Origin: Faecalicatena fissicatena
Lineage (GTDB): Bacteria; Bacillota; Clostridia; Lachnospirales; Lachnospiraceae
DNA: 27,801 bases
Assembly: GCA_001028025.1 (NCBI GenBank)
Contig: LDAQ01000146.1
Location: 1 to 27,801 of the forward strand
Direction: 5' to 3'
In this document: one piece after another, positions 1 to 6,342 of the stretch
Position numbering within the stretch: position 1 is the first letter of the stretch
Layout: each line of letters starts with the position of its first letter
The notes under the pieces: generated by a model
Databases searched by the model: none
What the model was told of the DNA's origin: nothing
What the model saw: the letters and a program-made list of their open reading frames with translations, nothing else
Position numbers and translations under genes: made by a program

Positions 1-64
1 GCGCTAGCGACTTGGTACAATGAAAAAAGCAATCATTGGAAGACGGTATTCGGACGGGGGCACT

Positions 65-1987
65 ATGAAGGATCAGATAAGGAAGAAGTTGTGTTTGATT
101 ATTTCTGCAGCTATGCTTTTTTCTCTGCTGTTAAATGTTCTGCTTCAGATTAAACAGGTAGACAGGAGTATGAGGACGGAATCGGAGAATCTGTTCTGGC
201 AGATTAATCAGATATTAGTACAGAATGAAAAAGATGTGGAACAGATCAAAGAGGATTTCAGGCAGAGCTGCCTTATCAGCGCAAAGGCGGCGGCCTATAT
301 TATGCAGAGCCGGCCTGAGATTATCGGAAATCAGCCGGAGTTGGAGAAGATTGCGGGACTGCTTCAGATTGATGAGTTTCACATTTTTGATACAGAGGGG
401 AACCTTTATGCGGGATCACTGCCGAAATATTTTGGGATGAATTTTAATTCGGGGGAACAGATGCAGTTTTTTCTGCCAATGCTTGAAGACCGGTCCCTGG
501 AGCTGTGTCAGGAGATCACCCCCAATACGGCGGAATCCAAGCTGATGCAGTACGCGGCCGTGTGGCAGGAAGATGGAAAAGGAATCGTACAGATTGGGAT
601 GGAGCCTGACCGTGTTGTGGAGGCGATGAAAAGAAATGAACTTTCCTATATATTTTCGATCGTTACGGCGGATGAAGGCAATGTAATCTGCGCGGTGGAC
701 CCTGATACTCATGAAGTGCTTGGTTCTACGGATGGGAATTATATTAAAAAGGATGTTAAAGAACTGGGAATAAATGCGGAAAATCTGACGAACGGCGAAG
801 AGGGATTCAGGACGAAATTTGACGGGGAAAAAAGCTACTGCGTATTTTCGCGAACCGGTTCTGTGATACTTGGAAGAATCTGCCCCGAGAGCAGAATGTA
901 CCATAGTGTCTATAAAAGTACACGGATGCTGTCTTTATATCTTGCACTGCTTGGCATTCTTATCATCGCAGCGATTTCAAAATATCTGGACAGGTATATT
1001 GTGAGAGGGATCTCGTCGGTTAATAAGAAGCTGCGTGTGATTACCGGCGGAGACCTGGATACCCGGGTGAGTGTAGATACCACGCCGGAATTTTTGGAAC
1101 TGAGTGAACAGATTAATGAAATGATAGAAAGCCTGCTGGATGTGCCGAATAAATTCTCCGCAGTGCTGGATATTGTGAGCATTCCTGTAGGTATTTATGA
1201 ATACCGGCTGAATATGAAGAGAGTACTGACTACGAGCGGTTTGGGTGGAATTCTATGTCTGTCTTCGGAAGAAATACAGAGGATCCTGTCAGACCATGAG
1301 CTGTTTGAAGCAAAGCTGGAGGAGATCCGCCGCTGTCCGGAGGAGGTGGAACGAGGGATTTACCGCCTGCCGTGGGAAGAGGAACGGTATATAAGAATGG
1401 ATTCCATTCCTTATGAAAACGGCATTTTAGGGATTCTTCTGGATGTGACAGAGGATATGGTTGAAAAGCACCATATTGTATATGAAAGGGATCGGGATTT
1501 CCTGACGGGACTATATAACCGCCGGGCGTTCTACAGTAAGTTTCAAGGGCTTTTAGATGAAAACAAAGACTGCGGGCATGCCGTTCTGTTCCTGGCCGAT
1601 GCAGATGGTCTGAAAAGTGTAAATGACCGGTATGGCCATGCAGGTGGAGATGAGTACCTGCGGGGAATAGCGGAGGTGCTGCGTGCCTGTCCGGCCAGTA
1701 AGAAGATCGTGAGCAGACTGGGCGGGGATGAATTTGCCCTGCTTATATACGGCGGAAAAGACCGGGCAGAGCTGGAGCGCTATATAAATGCAATACAGGA
1801 GACCGTAAACAAATCCAGCGTAGAGATCAATGGGCAGGTTTCAATGCCCGTGCGTTTCTCAGCAGGCTATGCCTTTTTCCCGGAAGATGGAAGCGACTGC
1901 CATGAACTGATGGAACTTGTAGATATGCGGATGTACGAAGCCAAAAAGGCGAGAGGATATGAACCCCGCAATAAAAGCGGGATTTAA
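65..1987 (+). CDS. Membrane-bound diguanylate cyclase (HAMP-GGDEF)
   Basis: This is a predicted membrane sensor that makes cyclic di-GMP from two GTP. An N-terminal membrane segment (about residues 10-30) and a second one (about 288-306) flank an extracytoplasmic sensor region of some 250 residues. A HAMP linker (about 307-360), a PAS-like region and a C-terminal GGDEF domain follow. The GGDEF domain has an intact entry motif DFLTGLYNRR (478-487), a metal-site DADGLKSVND and an intact GGDEF signature (553-557). The residues five positions before GGDEF are ASKK, so the RxxD product-inhibition site is absent. The ATG at 65 directly precedes the hydrophobic segment and has a G-rich stretch upstream. 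An in-frame ATG at 20 would add 15 polar residues but has no visible ribosome site. The ligand of the sensor region cannot be told. Confidence 0.9.
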   Translation: MKDQIRKKLCLIISAAMLFSLLLNVLLQIKQVDRSMRTESENLFWQINQILVQNEKDVEQIKEDFRQSCLISAKAAAYIMQSRPEIIGNQPELEKIAGLLQIDEFHIFDTEGNLYAGSLPKYFGMNFNSGEQMQFFLPMLEDRSLELCQEITPNTAESKLMQYAAVWQEDGKGIVQIGMEPDRVVEAMKRNELSYIFSIVTADEGNVICAVDPDTHEVLGSTDGNYIKKDVKELGINAENLTNGEEGFRTKFDGEKSYCVFSRTGSVILGRICPESRMYHSVYKSTRMLSLYLALLGILIIAAISKYLDRYIVRGISSVNKKLRVITGGDLDTRVSVDTTPEFLELSEQINEMIESLLDVPNKFSAVLDIVSIPVGIYEYRLNMKRVLTTSGLGGILCLSSEEIQRILSDHELFEAKLEEIRRCPEEVERGIYRLPWEEERYIRMDSIPYENGILGILLDVTEDMVEKHHIVYERDRDFLTGLYNRRAFYSKFQGLLDENKDCGHAVLFLADADGLKSVNDRYGHAGGDEYLRGIAEVLRACPASKKIVSRLGGDEFALLIYGGKDRAELERYINAIQETVNKSSVEINGQVSMPVRFSAGYAFFPEDGSDCHELMELVDMRMYEAKKARGYEPRNKSGI

Positions 1988-1992
1988 CCCGC
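1977..1992 (-). terminator. Probable terminator of the Rrf2 gene
   Basis: Read on the minus strand, a GCGGG-TTAAAT-CCCGC hairpin follows the Rrf2 stop codon at once, and TTTTATT comes after it. The element lies over the last codons and stop of the convergent diguanylate cyclase gene. The stem is only 5 bp, so strength is uncertain. Confidence 0.5.
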
Positions 1993-1993
1993 C

Positions 1994-2413
1994 TTAATCT
2001 GCTTTTCTGAAAATTTGTTCCTCAATGTCTTTGATGGTGATGGTTTCCAGATACTGTTTTCCGATTTTATTTAAATCTCCATAGATACCGTCCATGACTC
2101 CTGCCATTCCGGATGCCACCAGACAGGGCATATCAATATTTCCGGAATGCCAGGAGGCTTTGACGATATCCATCTCCAGGGCATCACAGATCTGTTTCAG
2201 GCTGATCTTCTCAGGGGGTTGGGCAATCTTATACCCGCCCTTTAACCCTTCTTTTGTGTCGAGCAGTTTATGCTTTTTCAGCCGGGCCATTACCTTTCTG
2301 ACCCGGACCGGATTTGTGCAGATGTTGCCGGCCAGCTCTTCGCTGGAGAGCGTCTCCTGCTTATGGTCCAGATAGACCAGTGCATGTACTGCAATTGTAA
2401 ATTCTCCTGTCAT
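1994..2413 (-). CDS. Rrf2-family transcriptional regulator
   Basis: A 139-residue winged-helix regulator of the Rrf2 family. The N-terminal half carries the family pattern: FTIAVHALVYL, then a recognition helix around NPVRVRKVMARL, then the wing KEGLKGGYKIAQ. Iron-sulfur members of the family (IscR, NsrR) use a cluster of three cysteines in the C-terminal half. Here that region has only one clear candidate (in MPCLVAS), plus single cysteines in NICTNP and QICDAL, so it is probably not a classical cluster-binding type. A thiol switch is possible. It lies behind trxA-trxB on the same strand with a 130-bp gap and a ribosome site AAAGGGTG. A perfect inverted repeat in that gap may be its operator. 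A role in controlling the thioredoxin genes is inferred from position only. Confidence 0.88.
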   Translation of the reverse strand: MTGEFTIAVHALVYLDHKQETLSSEELAGNICTNPVRVRKVMARLKKHKLLDTKEGLKGGYKIAQPPEKISLKQICDALEMDIVKASWHSGNIDMPCLVASGMAGVMDGIYGDLNKIGKQYLETITIKDIEEQIFRKAD

Positions 2414-2469
2414 GTTATCACCCTTTACTCAATCATTATTTTTGCTGTCTTATTGCAGCAGAGTATCTT

Positions 2470-2487
2470 TGTGAAACTATTTTCACA
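2470..2487. promoter_or_regulatory. Inverted repeat upstream of the Rrf2 gene, candidate operator
   Basis: TGTGAAA-CTAT-TTTCACA is a perfect 7-bp inverted repeat with a 4-bp centre, between trxB and the Rrf2 start. It has the same 7-4-7 geometry as the repeat at the trxA promoter, but a different sequence. It resembles a Rex site (TTGTGAA-N4-TTCACAA), but the spacing is two bases too long. Autoregulation by Rrf2 is the simplest guess. Confidence 0.45.
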
Positions 2488-2543
2488 GATCTGTTCCTTT
2501 CGGTAGATTATTTATCCAACAGGCAGTTTTTTTAGAGTATTTT

Positions 2544-3464
2544 CTACATTCCATTCAAAAATTCTTCTGCGTATTTGGATGCTACCGCCCCGTCGGATGC
2601 CGCTGTTATAATCTGGCGCAGTGGCTTGCTGCGGATATCTCCGACGGCAAATACCCCGGGAATGTTTGTACGTGTGGTCTCATCAGCCTGGATATAGCCG
2701 TGTGAATCCAGCGTAACCTGCTCTTTTAAAATAGCTGTATCAGGAACTCGGCCGATTGCCACGAAGATTCCGTCGCAGGGGAGATATGAGATCTCTTTTG
2801 TGGCGACATCTTCCAGCTTTGCACCAATGACTCGCTTTTCATGCAGTATTCCTGTTACCCGTGTGTTCCAGTGGAATATGACATTGCTGTTTTTCAGCGG
2901 CTCCATGTAAATGCGTGATGCACGGAGTTCATTTCTGCGGTGCACCAGATGTACCTCTTTACAGATTTTAGAAAGCAGAAGGGCATCTGCGGCGGCGCTG
3001 TTCCCGCCTCCGGCGATTACGACCGTTTTGTTTTTATACATCATTCCATCGCATGCCGCACAATAAGCAATGCCGTGGCCTCGCATTTCCCGCTCACCAG
3101 GGACATCCAGTTCACGAGGAGAAGCGCCCATTGCAAGAATAACGGTCCTCCCCAGTACTACGCCTTCTGAGGTGGCAAGCTTTTTGGGGGTGGATGTAAG
3201 TTCCATCTCCTCCACCTGGGCAAAAGCGGTTTCCACGCCGAATCTGTCGGCGCCTTTTTTCATCTTAGCGGCCAGTTCAAATCCGTCCACACCCTCTTCA
3301 AATCCAGGGTAATTATCAATCTGCCCGGTGGTTGCCATCTGCCCGCCGGGGGAAAGCTTTTCCAGTACCAGTACAGAAAAACCGCTTCTTGCGGCATACA
3401 AAGCTGCAGTATAACCACCTGGGCCTCCGCCGACGATGACTACATCATATTCTTTCTGTTTCAT
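2544..3464 (-). CDS. trxB: Thioredoxin reductase (NADPH)
   Basis: An FAD-dependent thioredoxin reductase of 306 residues, the usual length for the low-molecular-weight bacterial type. The FAD-binding GGGPGG lies near residues 12-17 and the redox-active pair is CAAC at 135-138. The NADPH domain shows GGGNSAAADALLL and HRRNELRAS, the arginine-rich NADPH 2'-phosphate motif. The C-terminal FAD motif is VFAVGDIR. It passes electrons from NADPH to the disulfide of thioredoxin in the cytoplasm. It starts 3 bp after the thioredoxin stop, so the two genes are surely one transcript and make a functional pair. Confidence 0.95.
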   Translation of the reverse strand: MKQKEYDVVIVGGGPGGYTAALYAARSGFSVLVLEKLSPGGQMATTGQIDNYPGFEEGVDGFELAAKMKKGADRFGVETAFAQVEEMELTSTPKKLATSEGVVLGRTVILAMGASPRELDVPGEREMRGHGIAYCAACDGMMYKNKTVVIAGGGNSAAADALLLSKICKEVHLVHRRNELRASRIYMEPLKNSNVIFHWNTRVTGILHEKRVIGAKLEDVATKEISYLPCDGIFVAIGRVPDTAILKEQVTLDSHGYIQADETTRTNIPGVFAVGDIRSKPLRQIITAASDGAVASKYAEEFLNGM

Positions 3465-3467
3465 CCT

Positions 3468-3785
3468 TTATACCTCCTGCATCCATTTCTGAATCTCTGC
3501 TTTTGAACCCGGATTAACGAGAAGTTCTCCGTGGTGGCCGTCTTTGAACATCAACAGGGACGGGATCGTATCTACTTCGAATCTTTCTGCCAGTTCAGGC
3601 TCATCGTCCAGATTGATTTTGCCGATTTTTATGGTTCCCTGCAGTTCTTCTTCCAGCTGATCTATGACGGGACCCAGGCGGCGGCAGTAACCGCACCACG
3701 GCGCCCAGAATTCTACGATTAGGGGAGTGCCGGCTTGCTGTGCATGTTCCTGAAAATTATTGTTTGTCAATGTGATATAACTCAT
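3468..3785 (-). CDS. trxA: Thioredoxin with WCGYC active site
   Basis: A 105-residue thioredoxin-fold protein of normal length. The active site reads FWAPWCGYCRRL (cysteines 31 and 34). The cis-proline region DTIPSLLMFKDG and the conserved Asp in IGKINLDDEP are present. The standard thioredoxin motif is WCGPC; here tyrosine replaces the proline, which in related proteins shifts the redox potential. The ribosome site AGGAGGTAC lies 7 bases before ATG. It is the first gene of trxA-trxB and is driven by a near-perfect promoter with an inverted repeat on it, which suggests repression that is relieved by some redox signal. Confidence 0.93.
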   Translation of the reverse strand: MSYITLTNNNFQEHAQQAGTPLIVEFWAPWCGYCRRLGPVIDQLEEELQGTIKIGKINLDDEPELAERFEVDTIPSLLMFKDGHHGELLVNPGSKAEIQKWMQEV

Positions 3786-3855
3786 CTTTTGTACCTCCTG
3801 ATTTTAATTTTTTGCTTTATCTGCTGTTTGATGTGTTTAAATGTAATGTCATTAG

Positions 3856-3873
3856 TTACAGTTCATACTGTAA
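3856..3873. promoter_or_regulatory. Perfect inverted repeat on the trxA promoter, candidate operator
   Basis: TTACAGT-TCAT-ACTGTAA is a perfect 7-bp inverted repeat. Read on the minus strand, it starts on the last base of the -10 box and covers the expected transcription start. A protein bound here would block initiation. The binding regulator is unknown; the nearby Rrf2 protein is one candidate. Confidence 0.6.
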
Positions 3874-3901
3874 TTATATTTGTATCAGTTTAAAGTGTCA
3901 A
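3873..3901 (-). promoter_or_regulatory. Sigma-A promoter of trxA-trxB
   Basis: On the minus strand, TTGACA (3901-3896) and TATAAT (3878-3873) are separated by 17 bp. Both boxes match the consensus perfectly. The predicted start falls in the adjacent inverted repeat, giving a leader of roughly 80 bases before the trxA ATG. Confidence 0.85.
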
Positions 3902-4093
3902 GTGTTTTCCATAAATTTATTTAGAATATTAGAAAAGATAAAAAAACTTCCGAACGAAATGCGCATAGCAGTGTTCGAGGCAGGCAACATGGTGCAGATA
4001 TCGCAGGAGTGAATTGTGTAAACGGAACATTTTTTTGATGAAATATTAAGTATGTCTAAAATTTATCAGACTATTGTTAAAATATTATTTAAA

Positions 4094-4122
4094 TTGACAG
4101 CATATTGCATGCGTGATAATGT
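4094..4122 (+). promoter_or_regulatory. Probable promoter of the SDR-NTF2 pair
   Basis: A consensus TTGACA (4094-4099) is followed by overlapping -10 candidates: GATAAT (4115-4120, 15-bp spacer) and TAATGT (4117-4122, 17-bp spacer). The pair lies about 45 bp before the SDR start codon. Confidence 0.5.
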
Positions 4123-4166
4123 AAATGTACAGTTTTTGAATACACTTTTGAAAAGGGAGGTTTATT

Positions 4167-4940
4167 ATGAGTGTTTATATTATTACAGGAGGAACGACGG
4201 GAATCGGGGCAGCTGTGAGGACAACATTGCTGGAGCAGGGCCACGAAGTCTTTAATATTGATCTGAAGGAGGGCGATTTCCTTGCAGACCTTTCAAAAAG
4301 CGAAGAACGCCAGAATGCGATTGAGGCAGTCAAACTGCGCTATCCGGATGGGATTGACGGCTTGTTCTGTAATGCCGGTGTAGGACCGACTGCACCGCCC
4401 AAGCTGATATTCAGCCTGAACTTTTTTGCGGGGATAGAGATTGCAGAGGGACTGCGTCCGCTGTTGAAGAAAAAAAACGGAAGCTGTGTTATGACCTCGT
4501 CTAATTCAGTGACAAATCATACGGTTCGGTGTGACTGGGTAGATATGATGTCAAATGTTATGGATGAAGACCGGATTCTGGAAATGGCGGCAGACATTCC
4601 GCGTACACTGGCGCCTTCCGCCTACAGCTCTTCCAAACATGCTCTGGCAAGATGGGTGAGAAGAGTATCCCCCGCATGGGCAGTAGATGGGCTGCGTATT
4701 AATGCAGTTGCACCTGGCAATACGACGACACCTATGACTCAGGGAATGACGGAGGCGCAGCGGGATGCAGCGCTTTTAATTCCCATACCCACGCGATATG
4801 GCAGAAAAGAGTTTCTGGATGCACAGGAGATTGCAAATGGGATGTTATTCCTGGCCTCTCCGCTGGCCAGCGGGATCAATGGGATCATCTTATTTGTAGA
4901 CGGCGGAATTGATGCATTACTGCGTTCAGAGCGTTTTTAG
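4167..4940 (+). CDS. Short-chain dehydrogenase, 3-alpha-hydroxysteroid dehydrogenase-like
   Basis: A 257-residue NAD(P)-dependent short-chain dehydrogenase. It has the nucleotide motif TGGTTGIG (7-14), CNAGVG (68-73), a catalytic serine in TSSNS (111-114) and YxxxK at Tyr153/Lys157. The stretch between the serine and the tyrosine is about 40 residues, longer than in standard SDRs. From memory, this insertion, the start (SVYIITGGTTGIGAAVR) and the end (VDGGIDALLRSERF) resemble Comamonas testosteroni 3-alpha-hydroxysteroid dehydrogenase/carbonyl reductase. It is unlike BaiA. In a gut bacterium the substrate could be a bile acid or steroid 3-hydroxyl, but another carbonyl is equally possible from sequence alone. 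The ribosome site AAAGGGAGG lies 8 bases before ATG. It is followed after 15 bp by a small NTF2-fold gene. Confidence 0.85.
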   Translation: MSVYIITGGTTGIGAAVRTTLLEQGHEVFNIDLKEGDFLADLSKSEERQNAIEAVKLRYPDGIDGLFCNAGVGPTAPPKLIFSLNFFAGIEIAEGLRPLLKKKNGSCVMTSSNSVTNHTVRCDWVDMMSNVMDEDRILEMAADIPRTLAPSAYSSSKHALARWVRRVSPAWAVDGLRINAVAPGNTTTPMTQGMTEAQRDAALLIPIPTRYGRKEFLDAQEIANGMLFLASPLASGINGIILFVDGGIDALLRSERF

Positions 4941-4955
4941 AAGGGAGAGAAAGTG

Positions 4956-5294
4956 ATGAGAATTTTAGAACAATATATTGACTGTATGCAGCGCGGGGAT
5001 AATGTAGGCCTGGCTGATTTGTTTAACGAGTACGGAGTGCTGCACGATGCTTCCTTAATAAAGATCGGGAGCGATACGATGCACCTGGAAGGGAAAATGG
5101 CAGTAGAGATGATGTTTCACCATAAGTTCGGTTTCAACGGCGGACCATTTAAAATATACAGTATCAGATACAACGGAGACAGCCAGGTTTGGTATTTTAT
5201 CGAGTATGGAGATACAATTCTGCCGGTAACTGCTTTCCTGGAGAAAACGGATGACAATGGGAAAATTAAAAGGCTTAATATTTACCCTCTGTAA
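4956..5294 (+). CDS. Small NTF2-like (SnoaL/ketosteroid-isomerase fold) protein
   Basis: A 112-residue protein with the look of the NTF2-like fold: an N-terminal helix (ILEQYIDCMQRGDNVGLADLF), the conserved turn LFNEYGVLHDAS, a helix around EGKMAVEMMFHHKFGF, then alternating strands ending at INIYPL-like residues. Members include ketosteroid isomerase, SnoaL cyclases and the bile-acid dehydratase BaiE, but many only bind ligands. I cannot identify catalytic residues. It is tightly coupled to the upstream SDR (15-bp gap, ribosome site AGGGAGAG), so a shared substrate is likely. A GTG at 4953 is an alternative start. Confidence 0.7.
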   Translation: MRILEQYIDCMQRGDNVGLADLFNEYGVLHDASLIKIGSDTMHLEGKMAVEMMFHHKFGFNGGPFKIYSIRYNGDSQVWYFIEYGDTILPVTAFLEKTDDNGKIKRLNIYPL

Positions 5295-5509
5295 TGCAGA
5301 AAATGCTATAAAAGCGTATTGCTAACGAGAAGGTTTTTTTATGCAAGGAGAGAGTGACACAAATAAAAGCCTATTATAATAGGAAAGAAGTGCTTTGCGG
5401 AAAGCGTCCCCGGGATGTTTTTTGCAGAGCATTTTTTCTGATACAGGAATTCCTCAGGAGGATACGCACGGCGGTACGTTCTTCATTTAATAAATATGTG
5501 AAAATCTTC

Positions 5510-5540
5510 TTGACTCTGCCCCTACGGGAGACTGTAGGAT
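5510..5540 (+). promoter_or_regulatory. MerR-type promoter with 19-bp spacer
   Basis: TTGACT (5510-5515) and TAGGAT (5535-5540) are separated by 19 bp, with an imperfect dyad CTGCCCCTACGGGAGACTG between them. A long spacer with a central GC-rich dyad is the hallmark of promoters activated by MerR-family proteins, which twist the DNA to realign the boxes. A broken MerR gene lies 474 bp downstream, which fits. Confidence 0.7.
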
Positions 5541-5564
5541 GAATTTGTAAGGAGGATAAGAGAG

Positions 5565-5930
5565 ATGAAAACATGTATGAAAGGAAATGTACTTTTGTTC
5601 CTGGGTTCCTACCTCCTAGTAATGGCAGCAATGTACAGTATCGGCATGCTGATTGCGGGGCTGTGTAAATCAGTCAAGGTGGCAAATGTAGTGACCACAG
5701 CAGTATATTTCCCCATGCTGTTCTTATCAGGAGCGACGATTCCCTTTGAACTGTTTCCGAAAGGTCTGCAGAATGTGGCCTCCATTCTCCCCCTGACACA
5801 GGGAATAAAGCTGATGAAGCAGGTATCCATGGGCAGTGCCGTGGAGAACGTCATCGGTACTGTGCTTCTTATGGCAGCGATTACTTTCATCTGCTGTATT
5901 CTTTCAAAATTGACATTCCGGTGGGAATAA
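5565..5930 (+). pseudogene. C-terminal fragment of an ABC-2 type permease
   Basis: This 121-residue open frame is about one third to one half of a normal ABC-2 membrane permease. It covers the conserved C-terminal part: IGMLIAGLCKSVKVANVV, then FPMLFLSGATIPFELFP, then NVASILPLTQGIKLMK, and a last membrane helix. The SGATIPFELFP and LPLTQGIK motifs are typical of multidrug and antibiotic exporters. It has a good ribosome site (GGAGGATAAGAGAG) and a start codon, so the original 5' end seems to have been joined to the 3' end by an internal deletion. No ABC ATPase gene is present. It may still be translated, but a working exporter is unlikely. The MerR-type promoter upstream and the broken MerR gene downstream suggest a former drug-inducible export cassette. 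Confidence 0.65.
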
Positions 5931-6013
5931 CTTATTATTTTACAATAGCTTTTGTTTATAACTTTAGTCCGCGGGGGCTCTTAGAGACCCTGTTGTAAGA
6001 AAGGTGGATCACA

Positions 6014-6193
6014 GTGAAGAGAGAGCACGTCTGCGAGATAAAAGAACCTTACAAATTATATAGAATCGGTATGTTTGCCAGTATGAATCATGTGACTGTA
6101 AAAGCACTGCGCTACTATGATGAGCAGGGCCTGTTAAAACCAGTCTGTGTAGACATGGCAAAAGGATACCGCACACGGGCTTCAGCCTCGTGA
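6014..6193 (+). pseudogene. Truncated MerR-family regulator
   Basis: A GTG-initiated frame of 59 codons with a ribosome site (AGAAAGGTGG). It encodes the MerR DNA-binding domain: YRIGMFASMNHVTVKALRYY, then DEQGLLKPVCVD and GYR, as in the BmrR/TipA/GyrI-type subgroup. After GYR the frame runs into a TGA. In another frame the downstream bases read REQLRSIQ, which looks like the expected continuation, so a frameshift followed by loss of the rest is the best explanation. The dimerisation helix and ligand-binding domain are missing. It belongs with the permease fragment and MerR-type promoter just upstream. Confidence 0.75.
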
Positions 6194-6275
6194 GCAGCTG
6201 AGGTCTATCCAAGTACGACGGCCATCCCACAGTATCTCCCCTCGTTTTCCGGCCTGCCCTTTTTGTCATTGATAG

Positions 6276-6304
6276 TTGTCTTTTGTCGTATCCTGTGCTA
6301 GAAT
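6276..6304 (+). promoter_or_regulatory. Promoter of the capsule front-end operon
   Basis: TTGTCT (6276-6281) and TAGAAT (6299-6304) are 17 bp apart, about 39 bp before the start of the Wzz-like gene. The -10 box is part of an inverted repeat described separately. Confidence 0.6.
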
Positions 6305-6318
6305 AAAACAGATTCTAG
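6298..6318. promoter_or_regulatory. Inverted repeat over the capsule promoter, candidate operator
   Basis: CTAGAAT-N7-ATTCTAG is a perfect 7-bp inverted repeat. Its left arm contains the -10 box and its right arm covers the expected start of transcription, the usual place for a repressor. No obvious regulator gene for it lies in the window. Confidence 0.5.
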
Positions 6319-6342
6319 CGATTAGAGAGGGAGATTTTTATA

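Larger units (their letters stand above)
3786..4166. other. Intergenic region with divergent promoters
   Basis: This 381-bp gap separates minus-strand trxA from the plus-strand SDR gene. It holds the trxA promoter and operator on one side and the SDR promoter on the other. An open frame ending at 4012 has a more GC-rich end (about 3950-4012, ending GNMVQISQE) than its surroundings. This could be a scrap of an old gene, but I cannot assign it. Confidence 0.5.

Noticed and set aside
416..904. 162-codon minus-strand frame inside the cyclase gene
   Set aside because: Opposite-strand shadow of a clear sensor protein; no family resemblance.
2470..2487. Assignment as a Rex or CRP site
   Set aside because: TGTGAA and TTCACA are separated by six bases, not the four of Rex; read as TGTGA/TCACA the gap is eight, not the six of CRP.
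5295..5345. T-run after the NTF2-like gene considered as a terminator
   Set aside because: No convincing GC-rich stem precedes the TTTTTTT.
5354..5542. 62-codon plus-strand frame before the permease fragment
   Set aside because: No ribosome site at a proper start, no recognisable family features, and its end overlaps the MerR-type promoter. Treated as chance.
6009..6269. 86-codon minus-strand frame
   Set aside because: It is the reverse of the MerR remnant, has no ribosome site or domain pattern, and the plus-strand reading is convincing.
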